Below are positions 47,977 to 59,832 of a stretch of 64,000 bases of DNA, piece by piece. This stretch comes from Phorcus lineatus (taxonomy: Eukaryota > Mollusca > Gastropoda > Trochida > Trochidae): NCBI GenBank assembly GCA_921293015.1, contig OV121088.1, forward strand, positions 39,370,836-39,434,835, written 5' to 3'. The notes under the pieces are model-generated. The model saw only the letters and a program-made list of their open reading frames with translations, made no database searches and was not told where the DNA came from. The position numbers were made by a program, and so were the translations under genes. Each line of letters opens with the position of its first letter. The stretch's first letter is position 1.

Positions 47977-50814
47977 GTGAGTACACCACTTTTAAACTTC
48001 ACACATGCTCTTACCATACTTCACATTTACATACAGCTCTTATTTACATTGCTTGTAGGACAAGATTCATCCTTGTCAATTACCTGTTCATTTGCATACA
48101 CATGGTGATTTAACGATCCCTTGACACTCATTGGCATCTCAAGTCATTTTTATGCCCTACTTGACTTGAAATGCCTGATCTGATGTTATCAGGACTGTGA
48201 ACATCCTTTAAAGAGAGCCGGTCGATAAAAATGTTTAGACAACACAGTTTCACTTAGAACCTTCCTGGTTGTGTGTTTGTTCTTCCTGTGGATGACTCGA
48301 CACGGACTTCCATCACAAGAAGACAGAACTGTGTTTGCTGAAAAGCTCAAAGCTTGCACATAACAGCCTTGTTCCGTAGCCTGATTTCAGTGACACATGT
48401 GTTTGAGATGAGGATAGACGCTTTCTTCTCATCTTGAACAAAGTAATGTTCAGAGCCCTGATCAGCATGTTAGATGCCCTTTCCCTTTGAAGTGGTGAGG
48501 ACGGGTGCTTAAATCATCCTTGGAAACACGATCCCAGTTAAATTAGTTTTAAAATGAAGCTTTAGAAGCTGCTGAAGGTTGTTCACAATGTCCTCAAGAT
48601 GTGCCTGTTCACCGGTAATGAAATAAGGGCTCAAGCATCAGACAGGGTTATCAATGGCATAACCAAGACATCTGGTTATATCTGGTATCACTTCAGGTTC
48701 CATGATGTCAAATACACCATCTGATCCTATCACCTTGCTGGCTTATAATACAATAATTACAAGTGCCAATTTGATTTGAGTTGAGCAAACTTTATTAATG
48801 TTCTAATGTAGGGAGCATCCATATATTCCCCTGAACTTAGAATAGTTCAATTACTGAAGATAACATGATTTAAAATGATTTCTAACGCTCCGTGGGGGAT
48901 AGAAGAATGTTTCCTGAAAGGACGGTACCCAGTAACAATACTCGGAAATAGAGGTAATTAATGAAGTCAACATTTCAAAGAAATCTGTTATTTCGTGTAT
49001 TCGATTTAACAGTTGTATAAGTAAATAATTTTGCAAAGCATCATTGATTTGGTAATTTTTATTTTATTTTTCAAAACAAACTTGCATTAAACAGATGTTA
49101 TTCTTCATTCCAAAACAGAACTCGTAACATGCATATGAAATAATTATAGGAAAGTTTAAAATGTGTAACACGCATATAATAACTTGCGATAATGATACAA
49201 GTTTATTGAACTATTGAATTAGGTTAAGATCGCTTTATCTGTAGAGCTTACAAGCTCTGTCATTGATAATTATTATTACTTCATATATGTAATTCAGTTA
49301 TCTTGACCTTGTTTATTCGTTGATATAGCTTATGGGATATGAGTATTTAAACAAGTTGGTAATACAAGGAGTTAAAGTAAAAAAAACAATTATTTGCCAA
49401 TATGACGTTTTCTTGAAATATAGATAGCAGTAATTCTCATATAGTCATTTTGAACTCTCTCTCAACTTGTTTCTTAATATTTTCATGTGTTTAATAACCG
49501 AAATATTGTTGAAAACACTTTAAACCCTAACTCGCCCATTCTTGATATCTTCCAATTTTCAAAAAAAAAATCACCAAAACACACAAAACCTAAAAAACAT
49601 AACTGATACAGGAAAGGAACAGGACAACTTGCATGCATATGTTTGATTCTTAAATTTTCGAATAAAGTGCCAAATAGTTTGGTTTGTCAAATTTGACAAT
49701 CTGTAATGATGGTCAAGCGTTAACCTCTCGTTAGAAATACAGGAAACTCTTAGTCGCTATTGCGATGTTATTTATGTATTCGTATGACACAAATTTTAGT
49801 AAAAATTATAAAACACACGTTTATGCTGAATTGACATCCTTCAGTAATACGGGTCAAGAGTTGGTTACGAGACATTTTCTTAAATCAAAATCTAGCTTGC
49901 ATTGCAGGAAATTTTAATTTATCGCAGTTGGTACCTTCTGCATACAGTTGCATACTCTCATTTTTACGAAGTTAACGTTAACATGAAATTGGATAACATG
50001 TCAAGTTAAAGAAATAAGACTCTTTTCTTTATATATTTCTATTGTGAATGCAGGAAATTTTAAATCGCCATTAATATTCTCTATAAACATTCGTATATAT
50101 AAATTCATATAATATCATATAAATTATACACTGTCTATTGATCTTGACTGTTTTGATCTAGTTAAAATCATTGGTCAAACGTTGGTATTGGGACAATTTC
50201 ATCAGGGATACCTTTTGTTGCCATCGACATTATATGCATACATTTGCTTGGCTCTTTCATGAACGTATGCTATGCTAACTCATTTTCTCTAATACACGTT
50301 TTCAGTTTGATTTAAGATTGATCAAGAATTGGTACCCAGACTAGTTTATTATGCTCTAAACCGTTAGTCACCATTGAAGACAATGTGTGAACCTGACCAT
50401 GTCATGTTAACACCCTACCAGTGCCAGAAGCAAGATATTCAGACAGCCATGATCCCACAGGTTAATGCACCGGTAATGTAGACATCATATTCAGTTGTAT
50501 GGGGACACCCTGTCAACTCCTGTTTCATGAAACACCGTGAAGTATGGTAAACTTGCCAATATGAGATGTCTATACATTCTCTGTTGGTTCGGCCAAGGTC
50601 AGGTCTTAATCCATAGCATTGTGCAAAATCAAACGTTGGTTTTGAGTGACTGAGTCTTCAAATTATATATTTTTACACATGTCCCACGTAGACGTCATGT
50701 ATGGTAACATTGTTGTGATGACGATACTTGACACGTGTCTATATGTATTTTATGTCACTTGTTTTAACTATTTATACAACTTTTTTAAACAATAATTACG
50801 TGAATGACAAGAAA
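47977..50814 (+). other. putative first intron, part 1
   Basis: This starts at the gtgagt donor. No exon is recognised. Only AT-rich sequence, short chance frames and a poly-A run at 49560 are seen. Confidence 0.3.
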
Positions 50815-50925
50815 TGTATGGATAACAACTTCTGTATTCATATTACAACCATTGCATGAGAACGACACAAGAATCTGTGTCGAAACGTCGCATATATTGA
50901 AGTTGTTGTTCATATATTTGTTGTC
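50815..50925 (+). mobile_element. foldback element with hammerhead-like loop
   Basis: The arms 'ataacaacttctgtattca' (about 50822-50840) and 'tatattgaagttgttgtt' (about 50894-50911) are imperfect inverted repeats. The loop holds a perfect stem, cgacac/gtgtcg, followed immediately by 'aaacgtcgca', so the string reads cgaaacgtc as in the second half of a hammerhead core. The first half (CTGATGA) is represented only by 'gcatgag'. It shares its arms with the 6.1 kb element. Confidence 0.55.
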
Positions 50926-53900
50926 ACTATCGTCATTCCAACTTCCAAAATGACCCTTAAAGAAACAATTACGTGTGCGAGCGTTTTTCTATTCAAAATG
51001 CTTCTAAGTTCTATTTACATCGTCCAATTATAATATATTATTATGTAGAAGACTTTGCATAATATCGTAATTGTGATTTCACAAAGCATTCTTCTTTGCC
51101 ATCGTCCAATTGACCATTCCACAGATTTTTCACAGGTTTCATGGACGGCTGATTTTTTACAATTCACTCTACAACATTTTCCTACTAAGTTCATTTTACT
51201 TTCTAATTATTACATATTTGAAGATTAGTGTTTCGGTTAATCCTATCTTTTGTTAAGCTCCTACGTGTGTAAAGACGTCCAAGTATATAGTTATACATCT
51301 TTTGAAAAACTTTAAGGCAATTTAAAAATAACTATTTAATCAACATTTTTTTTGCACAATGAAATCGATGTAGTAAAACAGTTAACAGCCTTGAACAACA
51401 CTGTGATTTTAAAGATTGGTTCAAGTCAACACTTTATCATAGAATATTTCCACTCAAGCATATACATATGTATGTGCAGACCATATAACATTCCAGGTCA
51501 CGACATCAACTACGGATGTAGGAGAAGATAAAGCATCGTATTTGCGTTAAAACACCACAGCTGACGTCACTAAGATAAAAGAAAAAAATGTTGATGACTA
51601 AAGTGATTTATAGGATAGCTTCTGATGAAATCAATACAAACGTTCAACATCCTATATTTTATGTTGTGTTCAAGATAAGGGTGAAATAGGAATAGACATT
51701 TTGAGTGAAATACATGGCTATAATCAGTGGTTAAGAAAAGCTTGCCTTTAGTCAAAAATAGGGCTTTTTTTTTGCATCCTAAATGCTATATTCGGCTCGA
51801 TATTGAATCAATATGTCATCTAATTAAAAGACAGTTCATTTCACAAAGAACGGATTCAACGGCAGAATCCTATACAAATCTGACAGAGATTAATGACCAT
51901 TCCTTTATTAAGTTTATTGGATTTCTTTCATAGCTGATTATAAAAAAATCAATTAATCTCAGGAATGAAGTTTGGAAATAAGAAAATATACGATATTGAC
52001 GATTGACTTCTTTGACTGTTTAAAAAAAAAAATCTTAAGTTTGTTGAATGTTATCATTAAGAGAGCATGAGTCTGGATAAATGGGTTTCAAGAGTCATCA
52101 CTGTAGAAAATCATCGTTCCGATCGAAATCATGTATCCATCAGAAACATGTTATAAATGCACTATATGAATGCATAATTGTCTCTTCTCGAGGAGGGAGG
52201 GAATAATAAATACGAGAATGGACCTTTAAATTTGACAGATCTATTGAATTTTGAATTATCCCGGTTGCGTGTCCCCAGCAATATATCTGTGCCCTATATC
52301 GTACACACGCGAGAATAAGGCCTCGGTTCTGAATGACTCAGCTTTATAAGCGTATCTTAGCCATGGCCCTTGGCCCATACTTGACTCAATACGTGTCAGG
52401 TCCGTAGCTTTATCTGGAATCTAGGCATCATTTACATAGACATGACATAGCAGTGCATTTTACATTCTTGTACAATTATGAAATTATTCGTTTTAAATGC
52501 GTTTATGTGCTAGAAGCAAAGGTTCCAGGAGTTCGTCAATGGCTCTGTTTGGAAAAGAGGAAATATTGTAATCAAGAAGAAATGAATTCAGTAGATTATT
52601 TAATAAACTATATCCATATTCATGTACACAAGTCTGTGCAGGTTTGTGGAAATGGAACAATGCATATCATTACATATATGTATAATCCATGAAATATTTA
52701 GTTCCTGAAATGCTTATATAAAGAGAGTTGTCTAAAAAATCGAAATTCGTTCGATTGTTAAGATTCAATACCCATGGTTTTTGCTACAGTATTACACTTT
52801 CTAATTTAGGCAATGGATATATAGGACTGTCATATAATGTGAAAGCTCGTAGAGTAAATCAAGGTTTTGAAACGAATTGATCCGAACACTTGCCCAAGGT
52901 CTTTAGCCAAGGGTCAGCTACTTAGGCTTCTGATGTGACGTCAAATGAACAACCTTGAACCAAGGCGAGGAGGCCGAAATTCAGTTATCGGTGGAAAGAG
53001 TTTCCTTATTAGGTTATACCAACAAATGTTTTTACGTTCAACGTATTTTAACTTTGCGTTGTCAGTCGTTCTGTCTTCTTGGCCCTGTACAACTGCTGTT
53101 TGGGTTTTCGTATCACATCGTCTGTTTTGGAGGAAGTGATGCAGTATGTATAAAGTGCTTATAGATTTCTCATTCTTAAAAAGTTTATGCTCGATTCCTC
53201 AATGCACGACCTCCTAAATGTCGACTACGATAAGTTTTCATTTAAATACTTGTTTTTTTAAGGTTAAAGCTAACATCAACCTCTATTAACAACTCTTAGA
53301 TTGAATGTCACATGAGAGGTAAATTTAAGTGGACATGTAAGCTGAAAATGTCACGTCGATGAAAGAATAACTTTGCAGGGTTTTTTTCTAAGTTGAAAAT
53401 AATATACCATGTAGCAAAGCTGTTTTTTCAAGTGTCAAAGTCATTCTAATAAGAAACATAGATTCCCAATACGGTTTTAGAAATTTATTGAAATGGGAAC
53501 AATGTAAAATGCAAATTAGCTTTCACTTCCAGATCAGACAATTGTAGAGTAAACTAACGTTCTTACATTGCTTGGTCGAAACCCTATTTAGAATACGAAA
53601 CAGGAATTCCAACATATATTAAAACCGATTATAGGGAAGTACCTAAACAGCAGGTTTCAATACGATAACGTTCACAGCAACGTGTTGATAAGTTCTGCAA
53701 TTCAATCTAGGTGAAATTAAAGTGGGCCATATAATAATTAAATTTAACATTACAATCGGAAATACCGAAAACGTCAACAAGTTAGATATTACTACTTACT
53801 TACTTACTATTACAATTCATGGCAATCCCGATGTGCCTGAAAAATACCGTATTGTTTTCAGTCAAAGATGTAAAACAAAACAAATCTGCAATCACATATG

Positions 53901-54419
53901 TTTTTTCCGATTAAACCCGATGTTTAATCATTCCCTTCCTGTTCCGCTATTTGTGGATGCTTTAGGATCACCGTAGTATTAATCATGACTTTACTATCGA
54001 ACATAGCATAAATGTCAGTCTTATCAAAATAAGTTCTCAGATTCGTTCATTTTCTATTGATACATCCCGCTTGATGGTCTTTTAAGGTCTTAGTCATTCA
54101 CAGCATGAAGCTTTGTCCCTTCGACCCCAAATACACTGTACATCGTTATATCATCCGTTAGCAGAGCTTTCGCGATGTTGAGAGTTTGGAAGTGCACTCA
54201 TTGTCATTTACCGAGCTATGCTTTGTCCGATGTCTCTGTTGGCGGACACACAACTCCTTTGGGTTTCGTAAAATCTAACGTTCGCTTTTTCCATTGATAA
54301 AAAGATAGCACTTCTTAAGTTGTTTTGGAAAAAAAAGAAGTGTTAGTGTATGAGTAGGTCTAATTATAATGAGATTGCATCAATGTAATATACATTTCGC
54401 AAAGGGACGCACTTCGTGA
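50926..54419. other. putative first intron, part 2
   Basis: No exon or named repeat is recognised. Frames up to 84 codons (52453-52692, 53722-53976) lack motifs. Single full CRE palindromes occur at 51562-51569 and 52936-52943. Confidence 0.35.
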
Positions 54420-54492
54420 GGAATATATTATACTAATAATACATAATACTAATCAGGAATATATGATACTAATAATACATAATACTAATTAG
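54420..54492. repeat. 36-bp tandem duplication
   Basis: Two copies, starting at 54420 and 54456, read 'ggaatatat.atactaata' then 'atacataatactaat', with one or two differences. Confidence 0.9.
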
Positions 54493-55316
54493 GCCGAGAC
54501 CGTGGCTCATTTGTGGATGTTCTAGTATCTTATGATTAGACAAAACTAGAAAGCAACAACATGTTTACAATTATAATCAATGATTTAGTTACTCGTGACA
54601 CATCTGAATACACGAACTTGAGCGAATGACATGACAGATCTAAAGTGAATGCATATGGCAACTTGTAAAGACCCCATGTGTTGAGGAACCTCACTTCCCG
54701 GTACTAACGGAAACAACCTTCATTCGCAATGCTCTAGATTCATCACCCCACGCATAAAGGCACAACCATTTACAAAGGCCATAATGAAACAGTCTTGACC
54801 TAAAAGGAATTAATCATTATGAAAGGCACTGGTCTTATATCAAGCGTCTTTCTTCTTACGTTCATATAGGTGAAACCTGATAGGAAGAATTCTCGTTCCT
54901 GGCGAAATTGATTTGATGACTTTATCATATTCTCACCCTCGAGCGTCTTTCGGCTAGATGTTTCATTATATCTCTACTCACACCCTGGATTCATCCATGA
55001 CTCTTCCTGGTGAATCTCGTTACTGCTTTTTCTAGTCCTTTCTTGCATTAGGTGTCTACAATTTGAGGACACGTGTACCGATGAAATAACATTTCTCACT
55101 TTGAATTCTTCAATACAGCTTCGCGGCCTCAAATCAGGCTTCAGGGAATGTATGGCAAGACACGGTAGTTTACAAAGTGATTCAAGGATTTAGTGAAATT
55201 ATATCGGAACTTAAAACCTAAGGATTATCAGCAAAGTAATATTTACATCTGAGCATGTTAAAGACATATGACATTAAACGAAAATATGTTATTTTAGAAT
55301 CGTTACATGAGAAATA
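54493..55316. other. non-coding stretch
   Basis: No gene or repeat recognised. Confidence 0.45.
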
Positions 55317-55500
55317 AGATTTTCTTAATAACAATGTTTTATTGCGAAATTTAGGATTTTCGAACTGCATGCTTACATACCACCTGATGAAGGCGTAAGC
55401 ATATGCCTCTAAACGTCATGCACGTGATTTTCACAATAAAGAGGTAATCATCAAGAAAATCCTGTCTTCCTCGTGTACATCACTTCTAAAGGCCTTTCAA
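55317..55500 (+). mobile_element. foldback element with the best hammerhead-like motif
   Basis: The arms 'aagattttcttaataacaat' (from about 55318) and 'aatcatcaagaaaatcc' (about 55446-55462) pair imperfectly, and both are flanked by related 'attgcgaaat' and 'ttcacaataaag' words. The loop holds ctgatga at about 55384-55390, a stem aggc/gcct around 'gtaagcatat', then 'ctaaacgtc'. This is the order CUGAUGA, stem II, GAAA (here UAAA), GUC of a hammerhead ribozyme, with the essential G of GAAA changed. The 6.1 kb copy has the intact 'cgaaacg' half. Confidence 0.6.
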
Positions 55501-58362
55501 GACTTAAATGTTACCTGTGTTACACTGAACGTAACAATGTTTTGAACAATTTATTTGAATTTGATTTAATTCAATGTAAAAGATTACTAATGATTTGAGG
55601 CATCTCGTGATTTGGAAAGCCGTTAATAATGCATATATAATTTGACTGTTTTTCACCTTACTTTCTTCCTGTGTACATATATATTATCGGCTGAATCTTT
55701 CAAGACGATTACAAGACTGCCACAATTCTCGATTCAAACCAAGGTGTCAAAGTATCTGATGTTTTAATTCTATTCTTAATATCTGACAATACAAGGGTTA
55801 ATACAACACGTTCCACATTACCATAGAAGAATAAAGACCTACATAACGAAGTATTATGAATGGGTGTCTGCATTTAGGACCGACGTCTTTGAAGTCTGAT
55901 AACAGTTCTGCAACTTCAGAGGAAGTGGATTCGCTCGAGAAAATCGTGCCCAAATCCTCGAGAAAATAGTGAAACCCTTATTAGTACGCTTGATGAAATC
56001 TCTTGTCTACTCCTTTAAGATTCCGGGATTATTGCTGTGTCTCCTTCGTTATATCAGATCGTGTACGGAAGGATGTATTGGTACATGAAAACATTTTGTC
56101 TGATTGCTGTATAAGAGATAAGTGGGAGAAGTCAATGCAGATATTCTGATAATGTCAAGGGACCACACGTCCCAACGATGTTCCGATGTGGCGAATCACG
56201 TGGCCCTGTAATGAGCTAATGCGCATAATTGAAATACTGGTCAAGCACTTGGGTTTCTTAAAGATGATTCTACAGTTAATTTCATTGTATATGTTTTTTC
56301 TTTGAGAAATACTAAATATTGAAGGGAATTGGGTTTATAATTTATGTTATTGATGATTTGGTGATACTCGATCATGTTTAACAATAACTATATGGAGATC
56401 AGTCAGACTAGTGCCACGGATTAGTTACTTTCTACATGTAGTATTGCTAGAATTGTTGGCTTGCAACTAAGTTCTTTCCCGTGCAGCTCACGCGGCAACT
56501 TTACACCACGGAGCCCGTTCTTATTGATATCCAATCATATATCGTTTTGAATCTCCCACTACCTTAAGTCTTGCAAGGTATATGTGCGTATCGCGCAAAA
56601 GAAGAACATCCAGTCCTTTCGATGATAATGGAAAGAGTTCAAATGCTCAGTTTTAAACGTCTCAAATTACACTTAGATAGCAACCAGTCAGCATTTTGTT
56701 AATCTAGCCCACAGAAAATGGTATACTTGTAACAGAGATTATTAAGGAAGGCATGAATGGTGCAAATTATAATTTATGTGCAAATTCAACTTTGCGGAAA
56801 GATAGTTTCCTTGGTTAATATAGTTCTTGGCTCTCTACAGTTTGTATGTCATCCTCAATGAAGTCTTACACACTATTATTTCATTGATACAGGGCCATTC
56901 TCCTTATTTCTTTACTCTCTATAAGCTGGCTTTCTTGGAATATTTTTGGAGAAAGTACATCACATACTAACCAAAGCACATTGTTGTACCGGGCTGGATT
57001 CATATTTCATTTGCTATACGCATGGGCCTCTCTAAATAAAGCTTGAACATTAAACTAATATTACAGTTTCATTACATTCTAGTGCTCTACTAACAAACCC
57101 ATGGTGTGTTGATTGTTGGTACTGACAGCGGTAATGTCAACATCAACGATGATTGACACGTGCTACTAATTCAATATACTGTCAGTGGCACCTCAAGTTA
57201 CATGAATATTCAAGGAGAATTATGTTATCCTTTGTTACTGAGACATTGTAAGTTTCTATAATAACATTCTGCGAGAAGTCTCCCACACGAATAAACGCCT
57301 TGGTGGGATCCAATTCTAGTTCAGCCATATTGATTTTTATACAGGGGATAAGTAGACCTGGTTGAGAATTTTTCTAAACGCCAGAAATTAGAAGTTTCCT
57401 ATTGATTGCCTTTGGGATTTTAATACAGTAACTGTGTCTGTTAGTTGCAGTGCAAGCACAGGGAAAGTATTTGGAGATGAATGAACGTTCGCCAGTGATG
57501 CACATTGACGGTCACTGAGGGTAAACGAGTGTCACACTATGTGGCATTAAGATGTTAAGGGTTGTCTCTATAGGCACATTATTTATCGAGTAAAGACAAG
57601 CCTATGTCAAATACCAAACAAAATATTTTCAGCGAAAATTGAATGACATAAATGTCATGTTTTACAAAAGAAAATATGAGATGAAGTTCAGACATTACTT
57701 TAATATATTAACTTCAAATCATTTCGACTTTAACCTATATATACAAAGCTCAAAATTATTCACTTTAATTTTAATGTGTATAATATGCAAAATATAGAAA
57801 TAAATTTGTTTCAAAGATTTCAAACGAGGATATTGTTTATTTGCACAACAGATCAAGTTTCTATAATCTGTCGACCAATACATTGACATTTTTCTTTTTA
57901 AAGTTGCCCTCGAGGCTTCATCAAAATGAATTTTTTTAAAAAGCCATTAATTAATAATTTATCCTGTCAATGTAGTTTCTTTTCTCAAATTCAGTTAACA
58001 ACCAAGACAATAAGCACGTGTGCCAATTCCACCGAATTTACCATTCTAGTTTCTTTGATGTCTAATAATGCCTTTCATTGCTTTATTGGATATGAGAAAA
58101 GGCGACTGACATATCTTCAATTGGATTTCATAGAATTATTCCCCTTTACACTTCCCGAGCAATGATCAGCAGTCCCCTGTCTACGTATGTGCTTCTATTA
58201 TATTTGATGAATGGATACAGAAGCTCCCGTGGTAGATTTCATCGAGTTCAACAAGAGACAGATGCCTATGTATTGACACAAGGGAAGCCCTGCGCTCTAT
58301 CACTCCAAGCTTCTGGCATCAAACAGGCTTACACTTGACTCTATCTGTAACACTGCAGCCCT
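55501..58362. other. non-coding stretch
   Basis: No gene recognised. An acceptor-like 'caacttcag' at about 55911 is followed by an open but non-acidic frame that does not resemble troponin T. The 79-codon frame at 57926-58165 has no motif. Confidence 0.4.
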
Positions 58363-58675
58363 GAAACCGACATAGGTCTATCACTGTCATCGACGTCGTG
58401 TGCATTGTCTTCAGCAGAAATGTGATGTGAATTTAATATGTCCAGTTGTGAAAATCACCATTTTCTGATACTGACATTGGTCTATATCACTGTCATCGCC
58501 GTCGTGTGCATTGTCTTCGCATGAATTGAGATGTGAATTTCATGTCAAGTTGTGAATATATCCATTTTATGATACCGACATTGGTCTAGCACTGTCATCG
58601 CGATTGTATACATTGTCTCGGCAAGAATAGAGATGCTACTTCGTTTTGTTCACTTATGAATATCTCCGCTTTTCC
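58363..58675. repeat. 104-bp tandem repeat, three copies
   Basis: Units align at 58369, 58473 and 58577 on 'gacat.ggtct', each followed by 'cactgtcatcg', 'tgtgcattgtct' and 'agatgtgaatt'. The third unit is the most diverged. This is a short satellite-like array. Confidence 0.9.
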
Positions 58676-59716
58676 GAGATATCAGCTCTCTATATTTTCC
58701 TTTTGCACTTAAATGAATCGTTTATGTACAAAGCGGTAACGTAAGCCCACAATAGGAGGCTCATCTTAAGCTACTTAATGATAAGTCTGTAAAGCTTTTT
58801 TTTAAAAATCATTTTCCTTAATGTTAAACCCATGAATATAAACGTCATAACAAAACATGATTGTTAATTAAATGTCTCAGTGTGTATTTACATATTTCGA
58901 GAATTAGTTAAATCATATCAATGATCATAATAGTCAAAAACCTTTCAAATTGATAAGTTGTCAATTGTCAATCGCAATTAAATCTTTGAAATTCATGACT
59001 GTAACTATAAAGTATATTACATGATATTTGTTTGCTATCGTGAAATGAATAAGGCTAAAATGTGTATCATTTGCATTTGACGCCATTGGTCCACATCCAA
59101 CGTGCTGTGTGCGTGTTATATAATCTATTATGTCGTCACGTAATCTGTTTATTGGTTCAGTAATGAAAGGCAAGAAGACTGACACATCAACGCTGGCACT
59201 TAGTCTAACACCAGTTTTTAAAATTGATTCGTTGGCAACTGTATATGAATGATTGGTTCCAAAGCAATTCTAAATAACTTGTTTTTAAGAAAACAGACAT
59301 TTTAAGGGTTTTTTTAATAAAAAAAATATCCTGCTTTTCAGATCCAGATTTCATGTTTGGCTTCTACCAGAATAAGGCCAATACACATGTTTATGCTGTC
59401 AATCACCAGGTTTATTATGTCTACATTTACAATGTGCGAATGATGGTTTCTTAAGCATACAATTCGGTATTGTGTATCAAACTCTAACCTACATCTGTCT
59501 ACAACATTGTCATCACTCACACGTTTCTTGGAAACCATCTCTCAAGATGCTAAGAGTGGCCTCCTGACGTTGTACTCATCTGTCCCTCTTTGTTATGTTT
59601 AGTAGGGTAAGGACCTTTGTATTTGCAGATTGTTGTAAAATGTTGAACCACGCTAAACGAATAGCTATATAGTCAACAAAATAAGTTAAGGAAAATCTGA
59701 CTTTAAATGCTGAGCT
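58676..59716. other. non-coding stretch
   Basis: Minus frames of 74 and 66 codons (58961-59185, 59338-59538) lack motifs. Nothing is supported. Confidence 0.45.
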
Positions 59717-59832
59717 GGGTCTCCTTTCACTAAGCGCTTAGGTTATCTTAAGTTTCTAAGGTAACCTTAGTCCAATGTTAATGAATGGGAGTTAAGGTGA
59801 ACCTAAAAAAGTTCTTTGTGAAAGGATGCTCT
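59717..59832. mobile_element. short foldback MITE, 'tctcctttcac' family
   Basis: The left end 'gggtctcctttcac' pairs with the right end 'gtgaaaggatgctct'. The inner segments 'aaggtaaccttag' and 'gttaaggtgaacct' are also mutually complementary. The element is about 115 bases and non-coding. Its left arm closely matches the truncated copy at the window's right end, so it is a family rather than a chance palindrome. Confidence 0.75.

Noticed and set aside
55905..56095. Possible second troponin T exon after 'caacttcag'
   Set aside because: The frame set by the upstream phase stays open, but it is not acidic and has no troponin T-like residues.
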